64,000 bases of DNA from Pachypanchax playfairii. Its lineage: Eukaryota > Chordata > Actinopteri > Cyprinodontiformes > Aplocheilidae. The first letter of the stretch is position 1; each line of letters opens with the position of its first letter. The translations under genes and the position numbers were made by a program. The DNA is taken from assembly GCA_006937955.1 (NCBI GenBank), contig SSNP01000292.1, forward strand, positions 313,101 to 377,100. Reading direction: 5' to 3'. Positions 1-10,279 of this stretch are shown piece by piece. The notes beneath the pieces are model-generated. The model was given only the letters and a program-made list of their open reading frames with translations, did not search any database and was not told the DNA's origin.

Positions 1-1483
1 TGGATCTGACTTTTGTTTTTTTCAATAGGAAGAGGGTCATGTGACACATCAAACTTATTGGTAATTTCACAAGAAAAACAATGGTGTGTTTGGTTTTAAC
101 GTAACTTTATTCTTTCATGTGTTATTCACAAGTTTCTCTTTGTTCAGAGCCATTAACATGTTGAAGAGATTAACACCTGAGGAGCGGATCGAAATTGTGT
201 TGATATCTGGTGAACGCAGTAACCGGATCATTGCAGCAGATTTCAATGCAAGACACCTTATGAGACCACCCATCTCCCATGCTACAGTTAGCAAACTGCT
301 TGCTAAGTTTCGTGAAACTGGTTCAGTGTTGGATTTGCCAAAATGTTGATGCATGAAAACTGTCACTGATGAAGAAGCACCAGTGGCTGTCCTAGCTTCA
401 TTCAGCAAGAGCACACAGCGTAGCACTCGCCGCATGTCACTGGAGAGTGGCATTAGTCGAACATCCCCTTCGGCGGACATTAGCTACTCACAAATGGCAC
501 CCTTACAAACTTCAGCTACTGCAGCATCTCAATGAGGATGACCCAGATCGGCGCACAGAATTTGCAGAATGGGCAAAACAAAAATTGGAACAGGACCCTC
601 AGTTCACGCAGAAGATTTTGTTCAGCGATGAGCCAAACTTTTATGTGAATGGTGAAGTTGGTGACAAACAAAACCACCGCTATTGGTCTGACACTAACCC
701 ACATTGGATAGATCCCTCCAAGACTGTTGGAACAAAACAAGTGATGGTATGGTGTGGTATATGGGGTATAAAGATAGTGGGGCCATTCTTCATCAATGGA
801 AACCTAAAGGCCACTGGATATTTGAAATTGCTACATGATGATGTGTTTCCCTCTTTATGCACTGAAGCAAGATGGTGCACCACCACATTATGGGTGTCAG
901 GTCCGAGCATCCCTAGATGAACAGTTTCCTGGAAAGTGGATTGGTCATCGTGGGCCAGTTGAATGGACCCCAAGGTCTCCTGGTCTGACCCCCTTAGACT
1001 TTATCTTTGGGGTCATCTGAAGGCAATTGTCTATGGTGTGAAGATACGAGATGTGCAGCACCTGAAACTACAGATACTGGAAGCCTGTGCTGGCATTTCT
1101 CCTGCGGTGTTGCTATCAGTGTGTGAAGAGTGGGAGAAGAGGGTTGCATTGACAATCCAACACAATGGGCAGCACATTGAACACATTTTATATGTGGTCA
1201 GAAACTTGTAAATAACTCATGAAAGAATAAAGTTACGTTAACACCAAGCACACCATTGTTTTTCTTGTGAAATTACCAATAAGTTTGATGTGTCACATGA
1301 CCCTCTTCCTATTAAAAAACAAAAGTTGGATCCAAGATGGCCTACTTCAAAATGGTCACCATGGTCACCACCCATCTTGAAAAGTTTGCCCCCTCAAATA
1401 TACTAATGTGCCACAAACAGGACGTTAATATCACCAACCATTCCCATTTTATTAAGATGTATCCATATAAATGGCCCACACTG
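1..1483 (+). mobile_element. Tc1/mariner element of DD41D type, decayed; left end outside window
   Basis: A cut-and-paste transposon with long terminal inverted repeats. Bases 1-140 match the reverse complement of 1191-1330 closely. The right end continues to 1483 (..GGCCCACACTG) and is followed by TA at 1484-1485, the expected target dinucleotide. The outermost ~150 bp of the left repeat must therefore lie before base 1. The interior encodes a broken transposase in several frames. Family placement rests on the catalytic motifs and on long-TIR elements of this kind being common in fish. Confidence 0.8.
158..1211 (+). pseudogene. Broken DD41D transposase
   Basis: The start at 158 (MLKRLTPEER) opens a helix-turn-helix N-terminus. 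A stop follows at about 347 and the frame shifts near 440. The catalytic core then reads ILFSDEPNFY (first Asp), shifts again near 850, and continues QDGAPPHY (second Asp) and TPRSPGLTPLDF (third Asp). Forty-one residues separate the second and third Asp. A last shift near 1010 leads into the C-terminal part (GHLKAIVYGV..) ending at 1209. The usual Asp of SPDL is Gly here. With at least three frame changes and a stop it cannot encode transposase. It lies between the two inverted repeats of the element. Confidence 0.8.
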
Positions 1484-1745
1484 TATAATTCTGGATGCAT
1501 GAAAAAGTTAAAATTACAGCTTTTCTTTTCGAAAAAACAGCTTAATCGTGCAGCATGTTTGTGGATCACAGCAACTATAGCACGAGTTATACAGTTATGA
1601 TTTACAATAAGTTTGGTTTGTTAAAAACATCCTGTATTATGATGCAAAAGGATGTAAAAGGAAATCTTGTACCTATTTTGTTTTGCAAATAAATGTCACT
1701 TTCTCATGTCCAAGATGTTTCAGACAATGAAGAGAATGTTTTATC
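1484..1745. other. No recognisable feature
   Basis: A/T-rich spacer between the mariner end and a LINE-like fragment. I see no coding signal or repeat structure. Confidence 0.5.
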
Positions 1746-1829
1746 ATGATTTATTATAACACCCCATCGTCCAATCTGTCCCATCGTAAGTTGGCCACCG
1801 TTTGTGCACATTTTACTCCATTGGCAAAC

Positions 1830-2040
1830 AGTGGTGACGAGTCATCTAGTGTTTTGCCTCCCAGACGTTTCCTTGGTGAGGTGTTCAGGACATGTCCCAC
1901 AGGGAAAAGCCCCAGGGGAAGACCCAGGATGCCCTGGAGTTATTTAGTTTCTCAGCTGTCCCGAGAACGCCTCGAGATTCCCCTGGAGGAGCTGGCTGAT
2001 CCCGCGACCCGGCCCTGGAGGAGAATGGATGAATGGGCTC
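1830..2040 (+). pseudogene. Non-LTR retrotransposon 3' fragment
   Basis: The plus-strand frame reads TCPTGKSPRGRPRMPW and then LSRERLEIPLEELADP, which I recognise as the conserved tail of a common fish LINE. It ends close to a GGATGAATGG-type tail, as such elements do. Only about 70 codons remain and there is no RT domain, so it is a 5'-truncated relic. The clade is uncertain. Confidence 0.5.
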
Positions 2041-2071
2041 AAATTGATATGGCTCGGGGTTGCTGGGCTCC

Positions 2072-2331
2072 ATAAAGCCTCCCTCTACCTCCAGTGACGG
2101 GGGAGGAGAGAAATCATCCAACTCAAAAGATCAGTCACAAAACTGCAAACGTCTCTGTCCGTGTTTTAGTGTCAGCTAGCTATTAATGTCCTCCTGATCA
2201 CCCCCCTTCCCCTCATCCTCCACACTTAGCCATGCCCCTCGGTGCTTACTGGCACTGCCCACTTTTTACATTTTTCAAATATTGTCTGGAGAGGGATTAG
2301 GCTTTCTTATGAGGTTCAGTTACACTTTCAG
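2072..2331. repeat. Dispersed repeat, second copy at 51544-52123
   Basis: CCATAAAGCCTCCCTCTACC and the following ~250 bp match 51541 onward, including the CCTCCTGATCAC and GGCACTGCCCACTTT blocks. The right end (GGTTCAGTTACACTTT) corresponds to the right terminal repeat of the TTAA element at 51105-52123. This is therefore a partial copy of that family. No TTAA is preserved here. Confidence 0.65.
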
Positions 2332-2797
2332 TAACAGTGTGTATGTGTTCATACATAAAAAAGGAGACTCAGGTAAAGGGAATATAAATACAGTTACATG
2401 TGTAAAGTATTACCGGATTCCTTCAGTCGGTCTTCTTTCTTTGGGTCTTGCTGATACCCCCACCATCTGACTGTTTGGACCAGGTTTGAAACCCTGTATA
2501 CAAAAGTTAAAGATAATGTCTTTGTATGTGTTTGACTGCCAACACTGTTAACATATTTGGATTGTTTACCTGTTTGTGCCACAGCTATTCTAAATCTGTG
2601 TAGCTTTTTGTCGGGGCTGCAGCAGTCAGTCCCTTCTGGCTCTAATCAGCGAACCACTATAGCAAGGCTGCAATGTGATTGCATAGGGCAAGTCCAGCAA
2701 CACAGGAACACTGGTACACCAGCATCTCAACTGATTTTGTAATTTTAACAACCTGCTTTAAAATAAGTTAATACAAACAGTATTGTTTGGTGTTATG
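2332..2797. other. No recognisable gene
   Basis: Unique-looking A/T-rich sequence. Short open frames only, none with a recognisable domain. Confidence 0.5.
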
Positions 2798-4095
2798 TAT
2801 AGCGTTAAATTTGCAACATAAGTCCTACACAAGTGTGTATCAAAGTCCACGCTCAGTATTTATATTCACCACGAGCATGTATTATATTCTACGGGTGCAC
2901 TGAACCTTCCATGCGCACAATTCAGTGACCCGAGGATTCCACAGAGTTGCATCTCTTAATCTGCTTGCTCCTTCATCTACTCCTGCACACACTCGTGAAA
3001 CTGGCTGAAAGATTCAACCATTCGCTCGCAGGCTTGGTCAGTCAGGAGTGGGGATGGAAGCCCACTAAAACATTTTTAGAAAGTAAAATACTACAAAACG
3101 GTGGTGCTTAGTGTCTTGCTTCAGACTCTTGCAGCTCGGGATGTGTGTGTTTAATCTGCAGGGGCACTTAGATCCCCACTCCTGACTGACTAAGACTGGG
3201 TCTATTACCCCGCTCCCGCAAAGCCTTGTTGGTGTTCGCTCTTTGGTCCAGTTCTGACAAACCATGACAGAAATACATTTAAAACCTGCACATGAAGGAT
3301 GATGGTTCTTCTATTTGCATGTATGGAGATGTGATTCACCCAGTAAAATAATAATGTTCATGCACCCTTTCCATCTGGAAATATGTCAAAATAAAACGCA
3401 TGACGCGGACTTAGTTATTCCTAAACTCAGCCCGTCTTGGATATTTTTCCTAGTATGTTTACAAATCAAAAATAAATAAATTACAGGTTTATTGTCACTG
3501 TTGTAGCAACTGCAGGGGGACAAACACAAGCTGCTGAGAGGCTCTTGTGTTGGTTAAAAGATATTCACAGCAATCCAAAAATGCTTTCACAACTTTTTTT
3601 TTTAAAGAAAAATTTAAGAACTCATGACATGCTCAAAATAACACAATTGAACAGGAAATAATCACAACGATCACCCTCTCTCTAGTGCCATGACACCTGA
3701 GCAGGTGCCTGAGCTGACCTCATCATGTGGGTGTAACTGATTGGAAATGACCAATCACGTGAGGGTCTGTGCTACAGATGGGCTCAACCTCTAAACTGAA
3801 AAATGTCAGATCTACAAGTGAGCAGACTTTTTGCTGGTCGAATGGTTTAATCTGTGTGGACAAAGTTTCACACGAGCACCCAGGAGTAGATCAAGGAGTG
3901 AGAAGAATAGAGCTTTAACTCACGTATGTGTTGTTTTGTGCCTGCAGTTGAGGAGCCCTCGTGGTCACTGAATCTTACGTATGGAAGGCTAAATGCACCC
4001 GGAGAGTAATACATGCTCGTGGTAAATACAAATACTGCTCATGTAGTTTGATACATGATTGCTCGTGTGGGACTTATGTCCCAAATTTAACACCA
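2798..4095. repeat. Long inverted repeat (~1.3 kb foldback structure)
   Basis: The left arm (about 2798-3030) and right arm (about 3830-4095) are imperfect reverse complements. Paired blocks include GTTAAATTTG.GACATAAGTCC, ATTCAGTGACC.CGAGG, TCTACTCCTG and AACCATTCG, in the same order inward. A second small inverted repeat lies inside (CAGTCAGGAGTGGGGAT at about 3040 against 3171-3190). There is no coding capacity. The arrangement suits a non-autonomous foldback-type DNA element or two inverted copies of one element. No target duplication was identified. Confidence 0.65.
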
Positions 4096-5094
4096 TACCT
4101 AAGCAGTGATTGAATTAAAATAAATTGTATAATTTATGAATGCAACAACTACACTCATTAAGCTTGCTAGTGATGTTTTAACCAAAGATCCTTACAGATA
4201 CAAATACTGAATTAACTTAACTCCCTAAAATAAGAGTAGCCTACTGCATGATTTTCTTTACATACATAAAACTAGAACAGAACGAAATCAAAGATTTTAA
4301 CAGAGAAAACACAGCAGCACAAACACCAAGTGGTGCAAATAGCTAACTGCTATTTGAGGTCATTTTTAGAAAACTATTCCTGTTGCCCACATTTCACTAC
4401 ACTCACAGTATGCTGCTTCTCTCTCTTCCTCGTGGATCTGAAGCAGCTTGCCCTCACTGTCACTTCTCCTGTCTCACTCTTGTTGGAAACTGAGAAAGAA
4501 AAGCAGTCATGGCTCATTAGCATATAAAACTAAATGTGAGCTTAATATTAATTATTACTGTTAGGCTGTCCTTATCAGTGTCCTAATCAGACCAACATTA
4601 TTATGTCTGGCTTTTGATGATGGTACCTCCAAGCTACTACTGTTAGCTAAACACTTACCTTCATAATCGTGAATAAAGTTGGTTATGTATGGCATAAAGT
4701 CCTTCGCCCGTTTGCTTGCAGACGTGGCTGTATGTTTTTGAAATATCCAGTTACAACATCAACAGTGATGAGCAGAAGGTCTTAAAAACAGCGAGTAAAA
4801 AATGACATTTTGTCCAGTCTGTGTTGGGATAGCTTTGAACCGGAAGTAATATGGTATCATAATAGTGACTGTGCATAAAGCCCAGTGACCATTAAAACAA
4901 GCACTTTTCTCCAAATACGTGACAAAAAAAAAATTCTTATTATTATCTTTATCATTACATTACCGATGAGACTCAGGTAGCATTCCTCTGTGAGAAGAAA
5001 ACGAAGAAAACTCTGTTGTGGGCGTGGCCACAGATGCAGAGGGTAGTTAGGTAGGTAGGTAATTTGCATATCTTTGAGAACATTTAGCTGACAC
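4096..5094. other. No gene seen
   Basis: No coding frame of note. A short TAGG microsatellite lies near 5047-5060. Confidence 0.5.
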
Positions 5095-5822
5095 AATTAG
5101 ATTTAACATTTAGATATAGATTTGGCATTTAGATTTATCTAATTCAGGTTAAACGTCTAACATTTAGGTTTAACATTTGACTTTTAGAATTAGATTTAGC
5201 ATTTAGATTTACATTTAAAGAGGCCATTTCACACAAATTTCATGATTTTGTGGCTATTTCTTAAGTATTAACCTGTAATATGAAACATTTTATATCTAAA
5301 AAAAAAACGTTAGGAAACACTGATTAACAGACCTTTCAATCTATCTGTGTCAAAATTAGGCTGGCTTCATCAGGCATGAAACTCATTAATATTCATTATT
5401 CGAATTTTCTGTACTCAGATTGGCTAACAAACTAGCTTATGGGAGCACGGCATACTGTTTCCTGCCCCACTGCGAATGGCAACAGCACACAGTCTCTTCC
5501 AGTTCGATACGTCTTATGCTAACAGCTCTTAGCCAGCAGCATGCTGGGCGTGGTTTCAACTGCAGGAGCTGATGAATACTAACGAGCAATAGAGTTGAGA
5601 CAAAACATATACAGGCCGTTCGAACTCGGGTTTAATCGCCACCTGCGTAGTTTGAGAGATAAAAACTGAAAAAGAAGTTGTTGACCTGTTTTCACACCCA
5701 CTATGAAGGTAAGAACACCTGTGGAGCCAAAATATTCAACAGAAAAAACGTTTTTAATGGAATGGCCTCTTTAACATTTAGATCTAGATTTAACATTTGG
5801 ATTTAATATTTAGATTTAAAGG
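5095..5822. repeat. ATTTAG-type tandem array split by a TTAA MITE
   Basis: Imperfect repeats of TTTAGATTTAACATT run from 5095 to 5214 and resume at 5771-5822. The interruption is the MITE at 5219-5770, so the array predates the insertion. A short run of the same motif recurs near 7590-7616. Confidence 0.7.
5219..5770. mobile_element. TTAA-flanked MITE, family 1, copy 1
   Basis: Non-autonomous DNA element of 552 bp with terminal inverted repeats AGAGGCCATT / AATGGCCTCT. TTAA lies directly outside both ends (5215-5218 and 5771-5774). Two more full copies occur at 53722-54278 and 61049-61581, in opposite orientation, and a fragment lies at about 17750-17820. TTAA target duplications are known for piggyBac and Kolobok superfamilies; which one mobilised this family is not shown. 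Confidence 0.8.
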
Positions 5823-6572
5823 CACCACCATAACAGCACAAAGCCTTCAACCATCTGGGTGCTAGGCTCGTAAACCCCCTGCGCGCTCTCCGATTATGAG
5901 GTCGACCAATATTCCTCACCAAATCCACTCTGTTCTCCCATCCGAGAAGGACAATAAAATATCATGAGTTCAGCTCACTAATAATGCTCTCCAGTCCCGT
6001 TACTTACACACTGATTCTGATAAAAGAAGACTCCGACATGTAGCTCAGTTATCAATTTAATCCATGCCAAAGAGCTCACATAGCTGCCCTGGCTCTTCTC
6101 GAGCAAACCAAAACTTCCTGCAGTCCCCTCCTAAGATCTTCTGTTCTCCTCACACCATCCTGCATGCCTCACTTATCAAATCAGCAAAAAAATCCTCTGT
6201 GGTGTGTCCTCTAGCCGAACCTGCAGCCAGGAGTTCCCCTCACTTCAGCCATCTGCAGCTATGTGTTAGTGTGAGCTGCTAATAAAGACTTTTCCACACG
6301 AACTTGCTCAATCCCCATATGGCAAGCAAATAAGGTATATAATCACCACATATCCCCGGTGCTTCCAGCTACTCGACCTGCAGACTCCACAGCACCAGCC
6401 TCGCTGTGCCGGCATTCTGAGGAAACAGTATACCCATCAGAATGGCATACCTTCGGTTAATGTACATGCGCAGCAGTGAAATTTGTAATAGTGCGCGTGC
6501 TTAAAATTCAGACCATCATTTCAGCATACAAGCGGGAGCTCAGATGACAAAATGATAAGCATTGGTGTATTT
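5823..6572. other. No gene seen
   Basis: Short open frames without recognisable domains; no repeat boundary found. Confidence 0.5.
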
Positions 6573-6903
6573 CAGGGGTCATCAACTGTATGTGTCAGAG
6601 GGCCAAAGTTTTACCAGACAGTCTCCTTAGGGGCCGGACCCCCACGAAGAAAATAAAAAAAAAAATCTAATTTTGGCTTAACATTATGTTTAATGTTTAT
6701 ACTTTTTCCATTTCATTACAAAACTGAAGGCATTTGATTCATGCTCCCATCACCTATACCACAGTCAACCATTAAGAATTGCTTTAATAGTGTGGACCAC
6801 TATTTTCTTTTTGATCCTCACTATTTTGGAATCCAGTCGCGGGCTGGATTGAACAGCTCAGCGGGCCGCATTGGGCCCGCGGGCCGCCAGTTGATGGTCA
6901 GTG
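6573..6903. mobile_element. hAT-like MITE
   Basis: Starts CAGGGGTCATCAACTG and ends CCAGTTGATGGTCAGTG, which are inverted repeats of each other with few mismatches. The interior has the GGGCCGGACC and GGGCCGCATTGGGCCCGC blocks typical of this abundant vertebrate hAT-derived family. The flanking 8-mers do not match, so the target duplication has decayed or the ends are slightly misplaced. Confidence 0.65.
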
Positions 6904-7040
6904 GGGATGATTATTGTGTTGGTGGGTTCTGTCGCATATTATATACACACTACCTAAATGCATGCGTTGTACAATACAAGACAGACATGTTCAATAAAGT
7001 AGTCTTAGGTGAAGTCGTAAAGTCCCGTAATATGTTCGAT

Positions 7041-7160
7041 CGGGTGTTATTAGCTTACTTTTAATAAATTAGGTGTTTTTAATGCTTATTTTTGATAAAT
7101 CTGGTGTTATTAATGCTAATTTTTAATAAATGTGGTGTTATTTATGCTTATTTTTATTTA
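7041..7160. repeat. 31-bp minisatellite, about four units
   Basis: Units of the type ATAAATCTGGTGTTATTAAT plus GCTAATTTTTA repeat about four times with substitutions. Confidence 0.65.
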
Positions 7161-8954
7161 TTTGTTTATTTTTACCGAGTGAAGTAGTAAGGTCCTGCAA
7201 AGTTAAAGTGCAACTCACCTACTTTCAACTAAAATAACAAACAAGAAAAGCACTAGCATGCAAAAACCTCCGGCAAGCAGAATACTATGATCTTCAAAAA
7301 CATCATACTTGTATAAACTGTATTTTTTATTAAACCAGGAACTTTATAAACACCTGTATGCAGTTTTGATAAAGTACGATACCACGACAGATGACAAAAT
7401 AAACCTCACCTTCCGGTATGCTATTTCAGGAAAGGTATGCTAAACTGACAGAACACTGGACTATTTACCGTATTAGGCAACCCACAATTGTGCCCGTTGC
7501 GCTGTTATTTGCTGATAGATGCACCCCGTGGAGGCATTATTTTGTTAAAAATAGCGTTTTTTATGAAAATATTCCACATTGTAGGCTACCTTTAACATTT
7601 AGATATAATATTTAGGAGTTGCCTTAGATTTTTTGAAGATGTATGCAATACAAACATGCTGGTATATGATGAATTTTAGACACATTTTCTGCTTAAATGT
7701 GATGAAAGTGTGCTAAATGTGGGAAAAGTCAGCCTTGAAAAAAGTCTATTTGCACTAAATAAAAAAAAATGTTACACTTGGTGCCCCATATGCAGACAGG
7801 CTAAATGATAAGTGTTCAAACCAAATCATTATATACATCGATGCAAATAGAATTAGATTCAGAGATGAACTGATGAAAAGTTTTACTTATAGAAACGTTA
7901 TCTTTTGAAAATCAAGACCGGAAGCACCGAGTTGCGTTACAACAGTGGATTTGGTCTGTCATTAGGGGGTGGAACTACAAAAAAAAAAAAAAAAGCCTGA
8001 GTGGATAAAAATGGTAATTGACAGCTGGAACAGCCTATAAAGAAGAGAAGGTCGCACTGCCTGCCAGAAGAAGCAGGTAAAGTCCTGCAATTTTGTTCGG
8101 GCCAAGATATCCTCAATGCGGTCACAGTCAGAAAAATAGTCAATTTCAAGTTCCAAGTAATTAAATCCTACCTAACGCAGTCACAGAAAATATAGGTCGT
8201 GTTTCCACGTAGAGTCTACGCTTGTTTACGACTGTCATCCACAACATATTATCATCAGTTCAGCTTCCAAATACCCAGATATACTCACACTTTCTGCCAG
8301 CTTCTCGCTCACCGTTGACAAAGGAGTTTTAGTTGACATCTCAATGTCCCAGAGTCTTCTTAGGAAAAAAGGAAACTATAACTATTGCTTTACTTTAAAG
8401 CTGTTTATGCAAAAACAGCCACCGGTGGTGACAACCAGATCGGACATACGGGAAAAACACCGCCAAAAAGATTAAAGAGCAAAATTAAAAACTCATTTAA
8501 GAGGACCAAGAATGCTTCTTTCAAAGTTACATGCTGCATTTACACCATCCTTGGCCTGTAAATCACCCGAAACATAGATGAAATCAAGGCGTCGTCAGTA
8601 GACAAAAACTGACTTTTTCCTCCCTTGAAAAATGAATCCGTTGTTACAAATGGTTGATTTTCACTGGGTTTCAAACGTCCAGGAGACTCGTAGACTGATA
8701 GAGGTCTCGGTTTCTGCCATCTCCAGCGGCTCAAAGTGAAGCAATTCTGTTCAGTTTTAGGTGGGACCAAAATGGCTCCTGAGCAGTTGGGCGGGATTAA
8801 GTTGCGTTCACGAAACCCTCACATAGTCGGACATAATCACACCATAGTTTTCCCAAAGTTTTCTGTCTCATTGTCTTTATTTGTCGTCCAATCAATTTTT
8901 CAGATGGAACACGCAAAAGCATATACGAGACTATATACGACGACTAATTACATT
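7161..8954. other. No gene seen
   Basis: A/T-rich sequence with an A-run at 7979-7994. Open frames are short and show no domain. Confidence 0.5.
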
Positions 8955-8982
8955 ACACACACACACATATATATATATATAA
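8955..8982. repeat. (CA)n(TA)n microsatellite at LINE 3' end
   Basis: Alternating CA then TA dinucleotides, immediately beyond the 3' end of the minus-strand LINE fragment. Confidence 0.85.
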
Positions 8983-8985
8983 ACC

Positions 8986-9447
8986 TAACCTCACCCTTGG
9001 CGGGCGGTCCCCATCCTTCCAAGTTTGGGTCCCCTACCAGAGGCCTGGGAGCTTGAGGGTTCTGCACAGTATATCCTTGCTGTTCCCAGAACTGCACTTT
9101 CCTGGATCTGCTGTAGCCACTCCTCCAGTCAGCCCTGATGACCACAGGCACCACTGATGCCTTTACCACCTTCTCCAGCTCTTTTGAGCCCCTGGTATTT
9201 CTCTAGTTGCTCATGTTCCTTTTTCCAGCCATTGTTCATTGCTGCTGTGTGATGCCTCCTTCTCCCATATGCTTTTCCAGTACTGTATAGCCTCTAGCCT
9301 TGGTGAGTCAGCTCTGGTAGTGTTGTCCTGCTGCTGACCAGATGCTCTGTCCCCACTGCTGTCCTCTGTAAGTCTGAACCCCTCAGCCTCAGGAAGGGGG
9401 CCCCTATCAGTAACCTCCTCTACATGAATGACAAACTGTACACTCAA
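8986..9447 (-). pseudogene. Non-LTR retrotransposon fragment, 3' part
   Basis: Minus-strand frames contain YWKSIWEKEASHSSNEQW, then a jump to EQLEKYQGLK and VKASVVPVVIR, and finally ILCRTLKLPGLW followed by a stop. I recognise these as the N-terminal-side motif and the C-terminus of one fish LINE reverse-transcriptase protein (R2/R4-like, tentative). Joining EQW directly to EQLEKYQ implies a large internal deletion. Frames shift between the pieces, so it is dead. Confidence 0.6.
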
Positions 9448-9830
9448 GAGTTACGAGGACATGGACTCACTGATCCACACCACCAGAATCTACAACACTG
9501 CCATCAAAATATCATTTGGGCTTGACAAGTGTGGTCAGATTTTGATTGAGAGGGAAGGTAATCCAGACAGAAGGGATCTCACTCCCAGAAGGAACAGCAG
9601 ACATTAAGAACAGTTACAAAACCTTGGTATCCCCCAATGGCAAACGCAAAAAGATAAGGAAAGCAGCTACCACTAAATACATACAGTGAGTAAGTCCTGG
9701 GTAATAAACAGCTCTGTCATGCAGAAATAGGAAGTCTACCAAAGAAAGAGATACAGACCATGAATGTACAATCATGTCAACATGAAATTTTGGTTTAAGG
9801 TGGAAATGCAGCACCAACTGACAGGTGTGA
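9448..9830 (+). pseudogene. Inverted RT segment of the same LINE
   Basis: The plus strand reads DMDSLIHTTRIYNTAIKISF then GLDKCGQILIEREGN, the palm-to-thumb part of the same LINE protein, but in opposite orientation to 8986-9447. Stops follow. An inversion at the 5' side of a truncated LINE is the pattern expected from twin priming; this is inference. Confidence 0.5.
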
Positions 9831-10013
9831 TCACATGTATGACATCAAACTGCCTGGGTTGCTCACCAGAAAAGCACTATGATTCTGCAGTGTTTCAAGC
9901 CTAGCAGCGAATATACATTACAATGAGGGCTTTTCCTTTTTCAATTGCATCTCACTAAAGACATGATTATATCCATCAGACCAAACATTCATTTGAGGTG
10001 GATAGCAAAACAT

Positions 10014-10019
10014 TTTATT
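10014..10019 (-). promoter_or_regulatory. eif5 poly(A) signal
   Basis: AATAAA on the minus strand about 260 bases downstream of the eif5 stop codon. The 3' UTR would run 10279 to about 10000. Confidence 0.6.
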
Positions 10020-10279
10020 GACTGAAAAAAATAAAATAAAAATACAGGGAGCTCAAAAAAAAGAGGGAAAAAAGTGCAGTCAGAAAGGTTTTAAATGCAA
10101 CTTCATTTTATCAACTGAATACATTTCAGAATTACAGAGTTACTGCGTAGCAAAGTAAAGCATAATTTCATCAGCCATAAAGCAGGAGGGGGAGGGGTGA
10201 AGGAAGTCAGGGAAGGAAAAGCCAAGCCTGTTAATTCTCACAGGTCATTGTTAGAGAAAAGCAGCAGCATCCCATAGTG

